From assembly GCF_001429395.1 (NCBI RefSeq), contig NZ_LMJT01000009.1:1340-65339 (forward strand): DNA of 64,000 nucleotides. Direction: 5' to 3'. The first letter of the stretch is position 1; every line of letters begins with the position of its first letter. Position numbers and translations under genes: made by a program. Of the stretch, positions 54,392 through 62,544 are shown in pieces. The notes under the pieces were generated by a model, which saw only the letters and a program-made list of their open reading frames with translations, was not told where the DNA came from and ran no database searches. This DNA is from Allobosea sp. Root381. Its GTDB lineage: Bacteria > Pseudomonadota > Alphaproteobacteria > Rhizobiales > Beijerinckiaceae.

Positions 54392-56279
54392 AATCCGGGA
54401 TCGCCTCGTCGAGCACGGCATCGACGGCTGCGCGGTCATCGCCCTCCAGCGCCGCTTCCAGCTGCGCCAGCCAGCTCTGCAACTGCACGCGGTTGGCGAA
54501 AACCGGCTTCGCCGCCATCACGCCGTCCAGCCCGGTCTCGGCCATCGGCTCGTCGCGGGCGAACAGGATCTCGTTCATGCGCTCGCCCGGCCTGACCCCG
54601 GAGACCGCGATCTCGATATCCTCGCCGGGCTCGAAGCCGGCAAGGCGGATCATCCGCTCGGCGAGGTCCATGATCCTGACCGGCTGGCCCATCTTGAGGA
54701 CGTAGACCGCGGCGCGCTCGGCTTCCGGCCCGTCGGAGCGAGCATGCGAGGCGGCGGTCAGGACGAGGTCGCAGGCCTCGCGGATCGTCATGAAATAGCG
54801 GATCATGTCCGGGCTGGTCACCGTCACCGGCCCGCCGCGCGCGATCTGTGCCTTGAATTTCGGCACGACCGAGCCGACTGAGCCCAGCACGTTGCCGAAG
54901 CGCACGGCCACCAGTCGCATCCCGGCGGCGGCCGCGACGAACTCCGCATCGCGCGACTGGGCGTACATCTCGGCGAAGCGCTTGGTCGCGCCCAGCATCG
55001 AGACGGGCTCGATCGCCTTGTCGGTCGAGATCAGCACGAAGATCTTCGCCCCGGCCGCGATGGCGGCATCGGTGACGTTGACCGAGCCGAAGATGTTGGT
55101 CTTGACGCCCTCGCTCCAATCGGCCTCGAGATAGGGGACATGCTTCAGCGCGGCGGCATGGATGACGATGTCGGGCCGGAAGCCCGCGAAGAGCGGCGTG
55201 ATCCGCGCCCGGTCACGGACATCGGCCAGTGCGCCCGAGACGATCGTGTCATGCTCATGCGCGACGAGCTGCTCCGTGATCTGGAACAGGGCAGGCTCGG
55301 AACTTTCGACGATCAGCAGCTCGGCCGCGCCGAAGGTGGCGCAGCGCAGGCAGATCTCGGAGCCGATCGAGCCGCCGCCGCCGGTGACGATGACGCGCTT
55401 GCCCTTCAGGAAGGCGCCGAGCCGGTCGCGGTCGATGCGGACCGTCGAGCGCACCAGCAGATCCTCGATCTCGAGCGGTGCGATCTCGGTGTCACGGCCG
55501 CCCTCGCCGAGGGTCTCGATGCGCGAGATCGGCAGGGAGAGCTTGCGCGTGCGTGCGAGCCATTTGTCAGGCTCGGCCTCGGGCAGGAGCGAGCTCGGCG
55601 TCGCGACGATGCGCCGGAAGCCCTCGCCCCGCTCGGCGGCGTCGGTCGCGACCCGCTCGATGTCCGACAGCAATCCGAGCACCGGAACGCCCCGGATCGA
55701 CTGGCCGAGGTCGTCGCTGCGCGGGGTCAGGATGCCGGCCGGGCGCAGCTTGCGCATGGTTCCGGCCTCCATCGCGCGGATCACCATCTCGACGTCGAGC
55801 CCGCGGCCAAGCAGGAGGGCGGGCAGGGTCGCTTCGCGCGCCGCGTGCCGGCGGGTGCGGGCGAATTTGAAATAGCGATAGGCGAGCCGTGGGCCGCCGA
55901 GCAACGCGATCTGCACCAGCCAGTAGAGCGCGATCGTGATCTTGCCGAAATAGAAGGCGCCGTAGAAATTCGGCGCGACCAGCACATAGTCGGCGACGAG
56001 CAGCGTCAACGTCAGGATCGAGACCGCCTTGACGATGTTCGACAGGTCCGGCAGCGACGCGAACCGCCATTTCGAGCGGTAGAGCGAGAAGAACCAGTAG
56101 ACCAGCCCGGCATAGGCGACGAAGAACGGCAGGAAGCTCGGGACGTAGCGCAGGTGTTCTTCAAGCTGCCAGCCCTCGAAGCGCACGATGAAGACGAGCA
56201 AGATCGCCAGCGCCGTCACCACGAGATCGTGGGTGACGACGGCGAGCTTCTTGAAATTCTGCGTGGGGCGACTGGCCAT
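54315..56279 (-). CDS. membrane nucleotide-sugar 4,6-dehydratase (WbpM/CapD-like)
   Basis: 654 residues from ATG 56279. Four membrane helices near the N-terminus (about 10-150), a CoA-binding-like domain, and an SDR domain with VTGGGGSIGSEICLR and VLISTDKAIEPVSMLGATKR, which has Met in place of the usual catalytic Tyr, as WbpM-type enzymes do. It should make UDP-4-keto-6-deoxy-GlcNAc for QuiNAc or related sugars. It is convergent with, and overlaps, the reductase gene. Confidence 0.93.
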   Translation of the reverse strand: MASRPTQNFKKLAVVTHDLVVTALAILLVFIVRFEGWQLEEHLRYVPSFLPFFVAYAGLVYWFFSLYRSKWRFASLPDLSNIVKAVSILTLTLLVADYVLVAPNFYGAFYFGKITIALYWLVQIALLGGPRLAYRYFKFARTRRHAAREATLPALLLGRGLDVEMVIRAMEAGTMRKLRPAGILTPRSDDLGQSIRGVPVLGLLSDIERVATDAAERGEGFRRIVATPSSLLPEAEPDKWLARTRKLSLPISRIETLGEGGRDTEIAPLEIEDLLVRSTVRIDRDRLGAFLKGKRVIVTGGGGSIGSEICLRCATFGAAELLIVESSEPALFQITEQLVAHEHDTIVSGALADVRDRARITPLFAGFRPDIVIHAAALKHVPYLEADWSEGVKTNIFGSVNVTDAAIAAGAKIFVLISTDKAIEPVSMLGATKRFAEMYAQSRDAEFVAAAAGMRLVAVRFGNVLGSVGSVVPKFKAQIARGGPVTVTSPDMIRYFMTIREACDLVLTAASHARSDGPEAERAAVYVLKMGQPVRIMDLAERMIRLAGFEPGEDIEIAVSGVRPGERMNEILFARDEPMAETGLDGVMAAKPVFANRVQLQSWLAQLEAALEGDDRAAVDAVLDEAIPDFSERQKTPPGAPEQPASRAAAASLP

Positions 56280-56352
56280 GAGGCGCGGTATCCTGTTCCC
56301 TCGGCGCCTTGTCAACGCGGCTTCCGCAAGGGGGCGTCGCCGGGCCCCGTGC

Positions 56353-56949
56353 TCAGTTGCCGGCCTGGGGCCTTTCCAGCGCGGCCAGGACGAAGGCGAT
56401 CAACTCGTCGGCGCTCGGTCCCGGCATCTGCTCGCATTGCGTGATCAGCAGCGGATGCATGAAGCGCATCATGGCGGTGCGCACGCAACGCGTCGCATCC
56501 GATGGATCGACTTCGCGGAACTCCCCGGAGGCGACGCCGTCCGCGATGACGCGCCGGAGCACGGCGTCGAAGCGTTCGATATGCTCGAGAATGGCGTCCC
56601 AGCTCTCCTCCATCGCTGCACAGACCATCTCCTGCATGCGCAGATGGTCGGCATAGCGCGCCGCGTTGAGACGGAAGGAAACGGCCAGGATGTCGCGCAG
56701 CCGGCCCGCGGCGGGGCGCTGCTCGGCCGCGATCGCAGCGATGGCGTCTTCCTGCTCGCGCTTGTAGCGCTCCAGCACGGCCTCGTTGATCGCCTTCTTC
56801 GAGTCGAAGAAGCGATAGACGTTAGCGGGACTCATCCGCAGCGATTTTGCGATGTCGGCGACAGTCGTCTTCTGATAGCCGATGTCCCGGAAGAAGCGCT
56901 CGGCGGTATCGACGATGCTTTGCCTGGTGTCGCGCTCTGGAAGACTCAC
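56353..56949 (-). CDS. TetR-family transcriptional regulator
   Basis: 198 residues from a GTG at 56949; the frame is open to an ATG at 57027, but that would place a palindrome inside the gene. The DNA-binding domain is near the N-terminus (TRQSIVDTAERFFRDIGYQKTT and VADIAKSLRMSPANVYRFFDSK), followed by a ligand-binding helical domain (MRFMHPLLITQCEQM). Ligand and targets are unknown. The palindrome TGACGAATTTCGTCA at 56999-57013 lies about 50 bases upstream and is a likely autoregulatory operator. No efflux gene is beside it. Confidence 0.88.
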   Translation of the reverse strand: MSLPERDTRQSIVDTAERFFRDIGYQKTTVADIAKSLRMSPANVYRFFDSKKAINEAVLERYKREQEDAIAAIAAEQRPAAGRLRDILAVSFRLNAARYADHLRMQEMVCAAMEESWDAILEHIERFDAVLRRVIADGVASGEFREVDPSDATRCVRTAMMRFMHPLLITQCEQMPGPSADELIAFVLAALERPQAGN

Positions 56950-56997
56950 GGCTTCTGCCTGTTTCGTTGCATCGTAGGCGTGGCGGAATTTATGATT

Positions 56998-57014
56998 ATG
57001 ACGAATTTCGTCAT
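56998..57014. promoter_or_regulatory. 17-bp palindrome, probable TetR operator
   Basis: ATGACGAATTTCGTCAT is a perfect inverted repeat around one base, and an extra half-site TTCGTCA follows at once (57014-57020). It is placed where a TetR autorepressor would bind. Confidence 0.65.
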
Positions 57015-57161
57015 TCGTCAACATCATGGATAATAAGGTCTTTCATCGCGATATCCTGTCACGTCCCGACACGCTTTGATCTGGATGAAACCAGGCAGGG
57101 CGCTGCCCGATGACTGAAAGAACGTCCCGCCCGAGAGCCTGTTCCGTATCGGATCGGCCTA

Positions 57162-58646
57162 TCAGGACTGTTCGGCACGGGCGCGCGCCAGACCGATGAT
57201 GGCCTCGATGTCGAGATGTTTCTCCAGATGCGCGGCGAGTCTGTCGAGCGTGGCTTCGACATCACTGTCGTAGGAGAGCGTCGATGCCAGGCGACGGCGC
57301 CCGAACCCCGCCAGGCAGGCGGCACGCACCGCATCCGACGCAAAGACGCCGTGGAGATAGCTGCCGATGACGCGTCCGTCGGCACTCGCCGCGCCCTCGG
57401 CCCGATCCCAGACGCGGAACGGTGCGCGGACCCGGTCGGGGCCCTCCGTCCGGCCGAGATGGATTTCGTAGGCACGGCCCGCAGTCGCGCTCGCCGAATG
57501 GGAAAACGCGACCTCCCGCACCGTTTTCGTGCCCTCCAGCACGGTTTCGACATCGAGAAGCCCGAGGCCGGGCGCCTCGCCCGCAGGGCCTTCCAGCCCG
57601 TGCGGATCGCGAACAACGCGGCCGAGCATCTGATAGCCGCCACAGAGTCCGAAGACATGGGCGCCCCGCCGGCGGTGGGCGAGGATATCGATGTCCCAGC
57701 CCTCGGCGCGCAGGGCCGCGAGGTCCCGGAGCGTCGTCTTCGATCCCGGCAGGATGATCAGGTCGGCATCGCCCGGAAGCGCCCGGCCGCGCGGGACCAT
57801 ATCGAGGTCGACCGCCGGTTCGAGCCTGAGCGGATCGAGATCGTCGAAATTGGCGATGCCTGGAAGGATCGGTACGGCGATTTTCAGCTCGGCATTGGGT
57901 TTGGCGACGCTCTGGCGCAGGTCGAGCCCGTCCTCCGCGGGAAGGCGCGCTGCGCCCGCAAACCAGGGGATGACGCCGAGGCAGGGCCAGCCCGTGGCCT
58001 GGCGGATCGTCTCGACGCCGTCGCGGAACAGCGCGACTTCGCCCCGAAAGCGGTTGATCGCGAAGGCGCGGATCATCGCGCGATCCGCCTCGTCCAGAAC
58101 CGCATGGCTGCCGACGAGGCTGGCGATGACGCCGCCGCGATCGATGTCGCCGACCAGGATGGCGGGGACGCCAGCCGCATGCGCGAAGCCGAGATTGGCG
58201 ATGTCGCGGGCGCGCAGATTGGTCTCGGCCGGCGAACCCGCCCCCTCGACGAGGACGAGATCGGCCCCGGACGACAGCCGTTCGAAGCTCTCCAGCACCT
58301 TGGGCAGGAAATCGCCGCGCCGGCTGAAATCGCCCGAGGCCAGGTGGCCCGCGACCTTGCCCTGAAGCACGATCTGGCTGCCGGCCTCGCTTTCGGGCTT
58401 GAGCAGAACCGGGTTCATGTCGGGGTGGGGCGGAATGCGGGCGGCGCGCGCCTGCAGGGCCTGCGCCCGGCCGATCTCGCCGGCGGCGGTGGCGGCCGCG
58501 TTGTTCGACATGTTCTGCGGCTTGAACGGCCTGACCTTCAGCCCGCGATCGGCGAACAGGCGGCAAAGCCCGGCGACGATCAGCGACTTGCCGACGTTCG
58601 AACCGGTACCGAGGATCATCACGGCGGGGGTGCGCGGAGTGCCCAT
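57162..58646 (-). CDS. cobQ: cobyric acid synthase
   Basis: 494 residues. N-terminal dethiobiotin-synthetase-like ATP domain (MILGTGSNVGKSLIVAGL, VEGAGSPAETNL), then an amidotransferase domain with the Cys in FGLCGGYQMLG and the C-terminal His in GSYLHGVF. It amidates cobyrinic acid a,c-diamide at four sites, late in cobalamin synthesis. No other cobalamin gene is in the window. The 5' leader of about 150 bases contains a 10-bp inverted repeat. Confidence 0.96.
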   Translation of the reverse strand: MGTPRTPAVMILGTGSNVGKSLIVAGLCRLFADRGLKVRPFKPQNMSNNAAATAAGEIGRAQALQARAARIPPHPDMNPVLLKPESEAGSQIVLQGKVAGHLASGDFSRRGDFLPKVLESFERLSSGADLVLVEGAGSPAETNLRARDIANLGFAHAAGVPAILVGDIDRGGVIASLVGSHAVLDEADRAMIRAFAINRFRGEVALFRDGVETIRQATGWPCLGVIPWFAGAARLPAEDGLDLRQSVAKPNAELKIAVPILPGIANFDDLDPLRLEPAVDLDMVPRGRALPGDADLIILPGSKTTLRDLAALRAEGWDIDILAHRRRGAHVFGLCGGYQMLGRVVRDPHGLEGPAGEAPGLGLLDVETVLEGTKTVREVAFSHSASATAGRAYEIHLGRTEGPDRVRAPFRVWDRAEGAASADGRVIGSYLHGVFASDAVRAACLAGFGRRRLASTLSYDSDVEATLDRLAAHLEKHLDIEAIIGLARARAEQS

Positions 58647-58719
58647 GCGGCTGCATAGGCGGCGGCTCGATCCGGAGCAACCGGAGTGCCGTGCTTTCGC
58701 TGCAAGAAGGGGAGGGTCA

Positions 58720-58785
58720 CCGGTTCACGCCAAATCCCGCTACGCCAAAGGGGCGAAGTCGCAGCAGGCGCCCGTCGTGAACCGG
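58720..58785 (-). promoter_or_regulatory. inverted repeat in the cobQ leader
   Basis: Arms CCGGTTCACG (58720-58729) and CGTGAACCGG (58776-58785) with 46 bases between, in the leader between a possible promoter (TTGACA-N17-TCTAGT on the minus strand, 58821-58793) and the cobQ start. I do not find the conserved B12-box GCCACTG, so I do not call a cobalamin riboswitch. Confidence 0.4.
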
Positions 58786-58792
58786 CCGACTC

Positions 58793-58821
58793 ACTAGACT
58801 ATGATTGGTGATGAATGTCAA
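58793..58821 (-). promoter_or_regulatory. possible housekeeping promoter for cobQ
   Basis: On the minus strand TTGACA (58821-58816) and TCTAGT (58798-58793) are 17 bases apart. The -35 is perfect, the -10 matches 4 of 6. Confidence 0.45.
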
Positions 58822-58920
58822 CAATCATCATTCCATATTCGGAACAGACGGCTTCCGGGCGTGCTTCGGCCAGGACCCCATGCTAAAGCCGGCTCGTCTT
58901 ACAGCAGGCGACGGACCGCG

Positions 58921-60069
58921 ATGAATCCGATCTTTTCCGCTCTCTCGACCAGTGTCTTCGAAGTGATGTCGCAGCTTGCGCGCGAGACCGGTGCCGTCAA
59001 TTTAGGCCAGGGTTTCCCCGACGATCCGGGCCCGCTCGACGTGCGCCAGAAGGCGGCCGATGCGGTGGTGAACGGCTGGAACCAGTATCCGCCAATGATG
59101 GGCCTGCCCGAGCTGCGCCAGGCCACCGCCGCGCATTACAAGCGCTGGCAGGGGCTCGATCTCGATCCCGACAGCGAGATCATGGTGACCTCGGGCGCGA
59201 CCGAGGCGATCGCCGGCGCGCTCATGGCACTGGTCTCGCCGGGAGACGAGGTCGTGCTGTTCGAGCCGATGTACGACGCCTATGTCCCGCTGGTGCGCCG
59301 CGCGGGCGGGATTCCGAAATTCGTCACGCTGACGCCGCCACATTTCGGGCTGAGCGAGGAAGCGCTGGCGAAGGCGTTCTCGCCGAAGACCAAAGTGGTC
59401 CTGTTCAACAACCCGCTGAATCCGACCGCGACGATCTTCAGCGAGGCCGATCTCGACCTCCTCGCCGATTTCTGCGTGCGCCACGACGCCGTCGCGATCT
59501 GCGACGAGGTCTGGGAGCATGTCGTCTTCGACGGCCGTCGCCACCTTCCGGTGCTCGGACGTCCCAACATGCGCGAGCGCACGGTCAAGATTTCCTCCGC
59601 GGGCAAAATCTTCTCGCTCACCGGCTGGAAGGTCGGGCTCGTCATGGCCGCCCCACCGCTGATGAAGGTGCTGTCCAAGGCGCATCAATACATCACCTTC
59701 ACCACCCCGCCGAACCTGCAGGCGGCCGTCGCCTACGGGCTCGGCAAGGAGGACGGCTATTTCGAGGGAATGCGGGCCGATTTCCAGCGCTCGCGCGATC
59801 GCTTCGCGGAAGGGTTGAAGGGGCTGGGCTTCGAGGTCCTGCCCAGCGTCGGGACCTATTTCCTCAATGTCGACATCGCCCCGCTCGGGGAGAGCGACGA
59901 CGTCGATTTCTGCAGGCGGCTGGTGATGGAGAACGGCGTGGCCGCGATCCCCGTCAGTGCCTTCTACGCCGAGGGCGCGGTCAAGACGGTGGTGCGGTTC
60001 TGCTTCGCCAAGCGCGACGCAACCCTCGATGCCGCTCTGGAGCGACTGACGGGCCGCCGCCCGCGCTGA
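58921..60069 (+). CDS. PLP-dependent aminotransferase (class I/II, YbdL/KAT-like)
   Basis: 382 residues from ATG 58921. Motifs: GAVNLGQGFPDDPGP, YPPMMGLPELRQA, NNPLNPTATIFSE and the PLP lysine in ISSAGKIFSLTGWKVG. This pattern matches the methionine/kynurenine aminotransferase subgroup rather than aspartate aminotransferases. The reaction transfers an amino group from an amino acid to a keto acid in the cytoplasm; the substrate is unsure. A single gene, convergent with the helical-repeat protein. Confidence 0.88.
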   Translation: MNPIFSALSTSVFEVMSQLARETGAVNLGQGFPDDPGPLDVRQKAADAVVNGWNQYPPMMGLPELRQATAAHYKRWQGLDLDPDSEIMVTSGATEAIAGALMALVSPGDEVVLFEPMYDAYVPLVRRAGGIPKFVTLTPPHFGLSEEALAKAFSPKTKVVLFNNPLNPTATIFSEADLDLLADFCVRHDAVAICDEVWEHVVFDGRRHLPVLGRPNMRERTVKISSAGKIFSLTGWKVGLVMAAPPLMKVLSKAHQYITFTTPPNLQAAVAYGLGKEDGYFEGMRADFQRSRDRFAEGLKGLGFEVLPSVGTYFLNVDIAPLGESDDVDFCRRLVMENGVAAIPVSAFYAEGAVKTVVRFCFAKRDATLDAALERLTGRRPR

Positions 60070-60078
60070 CGCGAGGGG

Positions 60079-61410
60079 TCAGCTGCCGATCAGCTGGGTC
60101 GCGACGGCGCCGGCGGCAACGAGCCGCTGTTGCAACTCGGCGGTGGTTGGGCCGCCATCCGGCGATGTGCGGGCGGTGTCCATCGCGGTCATCAGCTGCG
60201 CCAGGGCCTGCTGCGCGAGGTCCTTGTCCTTGGTGCGCCGCGCCAGCTGCAGCATCGCCTCGGCCTGGTTGGCGAGCGTTCGCGCCCGCAGCAGCGGCGC
60301 CCTGTCCACCCGGCGCTCTTCCAGAGCGGTGGCGTAATAGGCGATCGCCTCCTCCAGCACGACCGGCTCGCTGTAGCGCTCGCCCATCGCCGAGAGCACG
60401 CCGCCCATCTGGTCCTGAAGCTCGGCCCAGCGCAGCGGTTCGCGGGCCCGGTCCGTCGCCGCTGCGACGCGATTGATGCCATTGAAGGCGCGTTCCAGCA
60501 GGGACAGGTCGCTCCGGCGCCGGCCGAGCGTGGCCCGTGCCCGCGAGATCATGTGCTCGGCCTCGAGCCAGCGCGATTCGTCGTCGCCGCGATCCCAGAC
60601 GGAGAGGACATTGGCGTGGGCGGCGATCGCTTCCTCGAGCAGTTCGTCGTCCTTTCGAGCGACTCCGAGCGTCACCGCCAACCGGCCGAAGCGCAGCTTC
60701 AGCGACCGCCAGAGCGCGGGTGCTGCCTCGCGTCGCAGATCCTCCAGCCCGGCGCGGCAATGCGTCAGGGCCTCGTTCAGCCGCTTGGCCTCGCCGCTGA
60801 CGGTGGCAACGCCCTCCAGCGCAGCCGCAAGCGCGTCCTGGACGCCGGCATAGGCCACCGCGTCGGTCAGGCCATCCAACCCTTCGAGCAAGCGGCGTAG
60901 CGCGGCGATGGCGGTGTCATAGCCGTCGCGCCCGCCGAAATCGGTGCTGATACGGGCCAGTGCCACCGCCTGGTCGAGCGCCGTCGCACGGCTGCGTTCG
61001 ATCGCGGCGAGGCCGATCAGGGCGGAAGCCTCGCCATAGCGGGAAGCGGCCTCGCGATAGGAGGTGGCCGTCGTGCGCAGGAAGCTCACGGCTGCCCGGT
61101 CGGCGCGGTTCTCGCCGATCAGCAGGCGGCGCTCGGCCGGAAGGGTGGATAGATCGGTCGCCTTGCCGATCGCCTGCAACTCGGCCTGAGCGAGCGCCTT
61201 GTCGGCATCGGCAAGCCGGCCGGCGACGAGCGCGGCCAGCGCGGTGGCGCGCAGTCGCCGGATGTCTTCCTCGCCCAGCGGCAGCGCGAGCCGGTCGGTC
61301 AGGGCGAGGAAATCGACCGCCTTGCGGTCGAGAAGGGCCTCCTCGGGGGAGGTCGGGTCGGGGCGGCGCAGCCAGTCTGCGATCATCGCCGCCAGCGCGG
61401 CTGGCGGCAT
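60079..61410 (-). CDS. helical-repeat (TPR-like) protein of unknown function, uncertain start
   Basis: 443 residues from ATG 61410, but the frame is open further upstream. A perfect AGGAGG (61478-61473) stands 5 bases before an in-frame ATC at 61467, where one would expect the true start 19 codons earlier. The protein is nearly all helical and soluble, rich in Ala, Leu and Arg, with repeated pairs such as LLEEAIAAHANVLSVWD, LLERAFNGINRVAAATD and VLEEAIAYYATALEERR, as in tetratricopeptide-like proteins. No catalytic motif or signal peptide is visible. It may be a scaffold. It is downstream of ridA, with a hairpin and a REP-like sequence between. Confidence 0.8.
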   Translation of the reverse strand: MPPAALAAMIADWLRRPDPTSPEEALLDRKAVDFLALTDRLALPLGEEDIRRLRATALAALVAGRLADADKALAQAELQAIGKATDLSTLPAERRLLIGENRADRAAVSFLRTTATSYREAASRYGEASALIGLAAIERSRATALDQAVALARISTDFGGRDGYDTAIAALRRLLEGLDGLTDAVAYAGVQDALAAALEGVATVSGEAKRLNEALTHCRAGLEDLRREAAPALWRSLKLRFGRLAVTLGVARKDDELLEEAIAAHANVLSVWDRGDDESRWLEAEHMISRARATLGRRRSDLSLLERAFNGINRVAAATDRAREPLRWAELQDQMGGVLSAMGERYSEPVVLEEAIAYYATALEERRVDRAPLLRARTLANQAEAMLQLARRTKDKDLAQQALAQLMTAMDTARTSPDGGPTTAELQQRLVAAGAVATQLIGS

Positions 61411-61495
61411 GCCGTGGCGCAAGGAAACGCGCGCCAGAAGCGGAGCAATCTCGTCCGAGGGGCTGATGGCTGCCTCCTGCTCCGGCTGGCCTAAA

Positions 61496-61539
61496 GCATT
61501 TTCGAGCGAAGTGGGTGCCGGTTCGCGTGAAGAAAATGC
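61496..61539. repeat. REP-like intergenic element
   Basis: GCATTTTC (61496-61503) and GAAAATGC (61532-61539) are inverted ends around a GAGCGAAGTGGGTGCCGG-type centre. I recall similar sequences as common intergenic repeats in Hyphomicrobiales genomes, but cannot check copies here; no second full copy is in this window. Confidence 0.6.
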
Positions 61540-61559
61540 GTCATAACAAATAGCCGGAT

Positions 61560-61590
61560 CGTTTCCGCGCTTCGGAGAAACGCGGAAACG
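61560..61590 (-). terminator. hairpin downstream of ridA
   Basis: Perfect 10-bp arms CGTTTCCGCG (61560-61569) and CGCGGAAACG (61581-61590) with an 11-base loop, 11 bases past the ridA stop. No T-run follows, so it may be an mRNA-stabilising stem or a rho-dependent end. Confidence 0.5.
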
Positions 61591-61601
61591 ACCGAGAGGG
61601 C

Positions 61602-61952
61602 TTACTTGGCCGCGATGACCGCGATTTCGACGGTGAACTGCGGCGCGGCGAGCTTCGCCTCGACCGTGGCGCGGCCCGGCGTCTGGCCGGCGACGATCCA
61701 CTTGTCCCAGACGGCGTTCATCTCGGCGAAGGTCGACATGTCGGACAGCCAGATATTGACCATCAGCAGCTTCGTCTTGTCGGTGCCGGCCTCGGCCAGG
61801 AGCCCGTCGATGATGCCGAGGATATCGGCGGTCTGCTCGCCGACGCTCTTGCCGGCGGCCTTGTCTGCGACCTGGCCGGCCAGATAGACGGTGTCGCCAT
61901 GGACAACGGCCTTGGACATGCGCGGACCCACGCCGATACGCTGAATGCTCAT
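61602..61952 (-). CDS. RidA family enamine/imine deaminase
   Basis: 116 residues from ATG 61952, with GGAGA upstream. The family pattern is present: VYLAGQVAD, QTADILGIIDGLLAEAG, and GRATVEAKLAAPQFTVEIAVIAA near the C-terminus, which carries the Glu; the classic Arg of RidA is in PGRATVEAKL. It forms trimers that hydrolyse reactive imines from PLP enzymes. Subgroup may be Rid4-7 rather than RidA proper. Confidence 0.88.
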   Translation of the reverse strand: MSIQRIGVGPRMSKAVVHGDTVYLAGQVADKAAGKSVGEQTADILGIIDGLLAEAGTDKTKLLMVNIWLSDMSTFAEMNAVWDKWIVAGQTPGRATVEAKLAAPQFTVEIAVIAAK

Positions 61953-62043
61953 GATCAAATCTCCTGCAGAAGGGCGTTAGCTGGTAGCCCGAGCCGAAGC
62001 GTTTCGCAAACCCTGAAACCGCCCGCGCCCGGCTGCTCCGGCG

Positions 62044-62490
62044 TCAGGCGATCGCCGCCCAGCCGGCCCAGAGCATCGCATAGCGCGCGCCCTTGCCGAG
62101 CAGGACCAGCAGCACGAAACGCCGGAGCGGATAGTTCATCGTCCCGGCGACAAAGGTCAGGGGGTCGCCGGCGATCGGCAACCAGGCGAAGAGCAGCGAG
62201 GGCCAGCCGAAGCGCGCGAACCAGCCTTGCGCCTGCCCCAGCCGGCGCGGATCGGGCCGCAGCCTGCGCGGCAGTCTTTCGATGCCATGCAGCGCGATCA
62301 GCCGGCCGAGCCACCAGTTCATCACGGAGCCTGCGGTATTGGCGAGGCTCGCGATGAGAAAGAGCAGGGCGGGATCGACCGTGCCGGCGGCCAGCAGTCC
62401 GAGGAAGATCGCTTCCGACTGGGCCGGCAGCAGCGTCGCTGCGACGAAGGCCGCGCTCGCCATCCCGGCGAGCGACCAGAATGCTTCCAT
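62044..62490 (-). CDS. YqaA family inner membrane protein (DedA-related)
   Basis: 148 residues with about four hydrophobic helices. Features: LLPAQSEAIFLGLLA, LIASLANTAGSVMNWWLGRL and FGWPSLLFAWLPIAGDPLTFVAG, the typical YqaA/DedA (VTT) re-entrant pattern with Gly-Asp-Pro. Such proteins are linked to lipid handling or pH homeostasis, but this member's job is unknown. It lies 54 bases after coaA in the same direction. Confidence 0.88.
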   Translation of the reverse strand: MEAFWSLAGMASAAFVAATLLPAQSEAIFLGLLAAGTVDPALLFLIASLANTAGSVMNWWLGRLIALHGIERLPRRLRPDPRRLGQAQGWFARFGWPSLLFAWLPIAGDPLTFVAGTMNYPLRRFVLLVLLGKGARYAMLWAGWAAIA

Positions 62491-62544
62491 GCGGTTATGG
62501 CTCGCGCGCAGGCGGGGCGTGGCGGAAAAAAGCCTCCTGCGCCA

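Noticed and set aside
58647-58850. Cobalamin riboswitch before cobQ
   Set aside because: No B12-box (GCCACTG) or other conserved core segments on the minus strand; only a simple inverted repeat.
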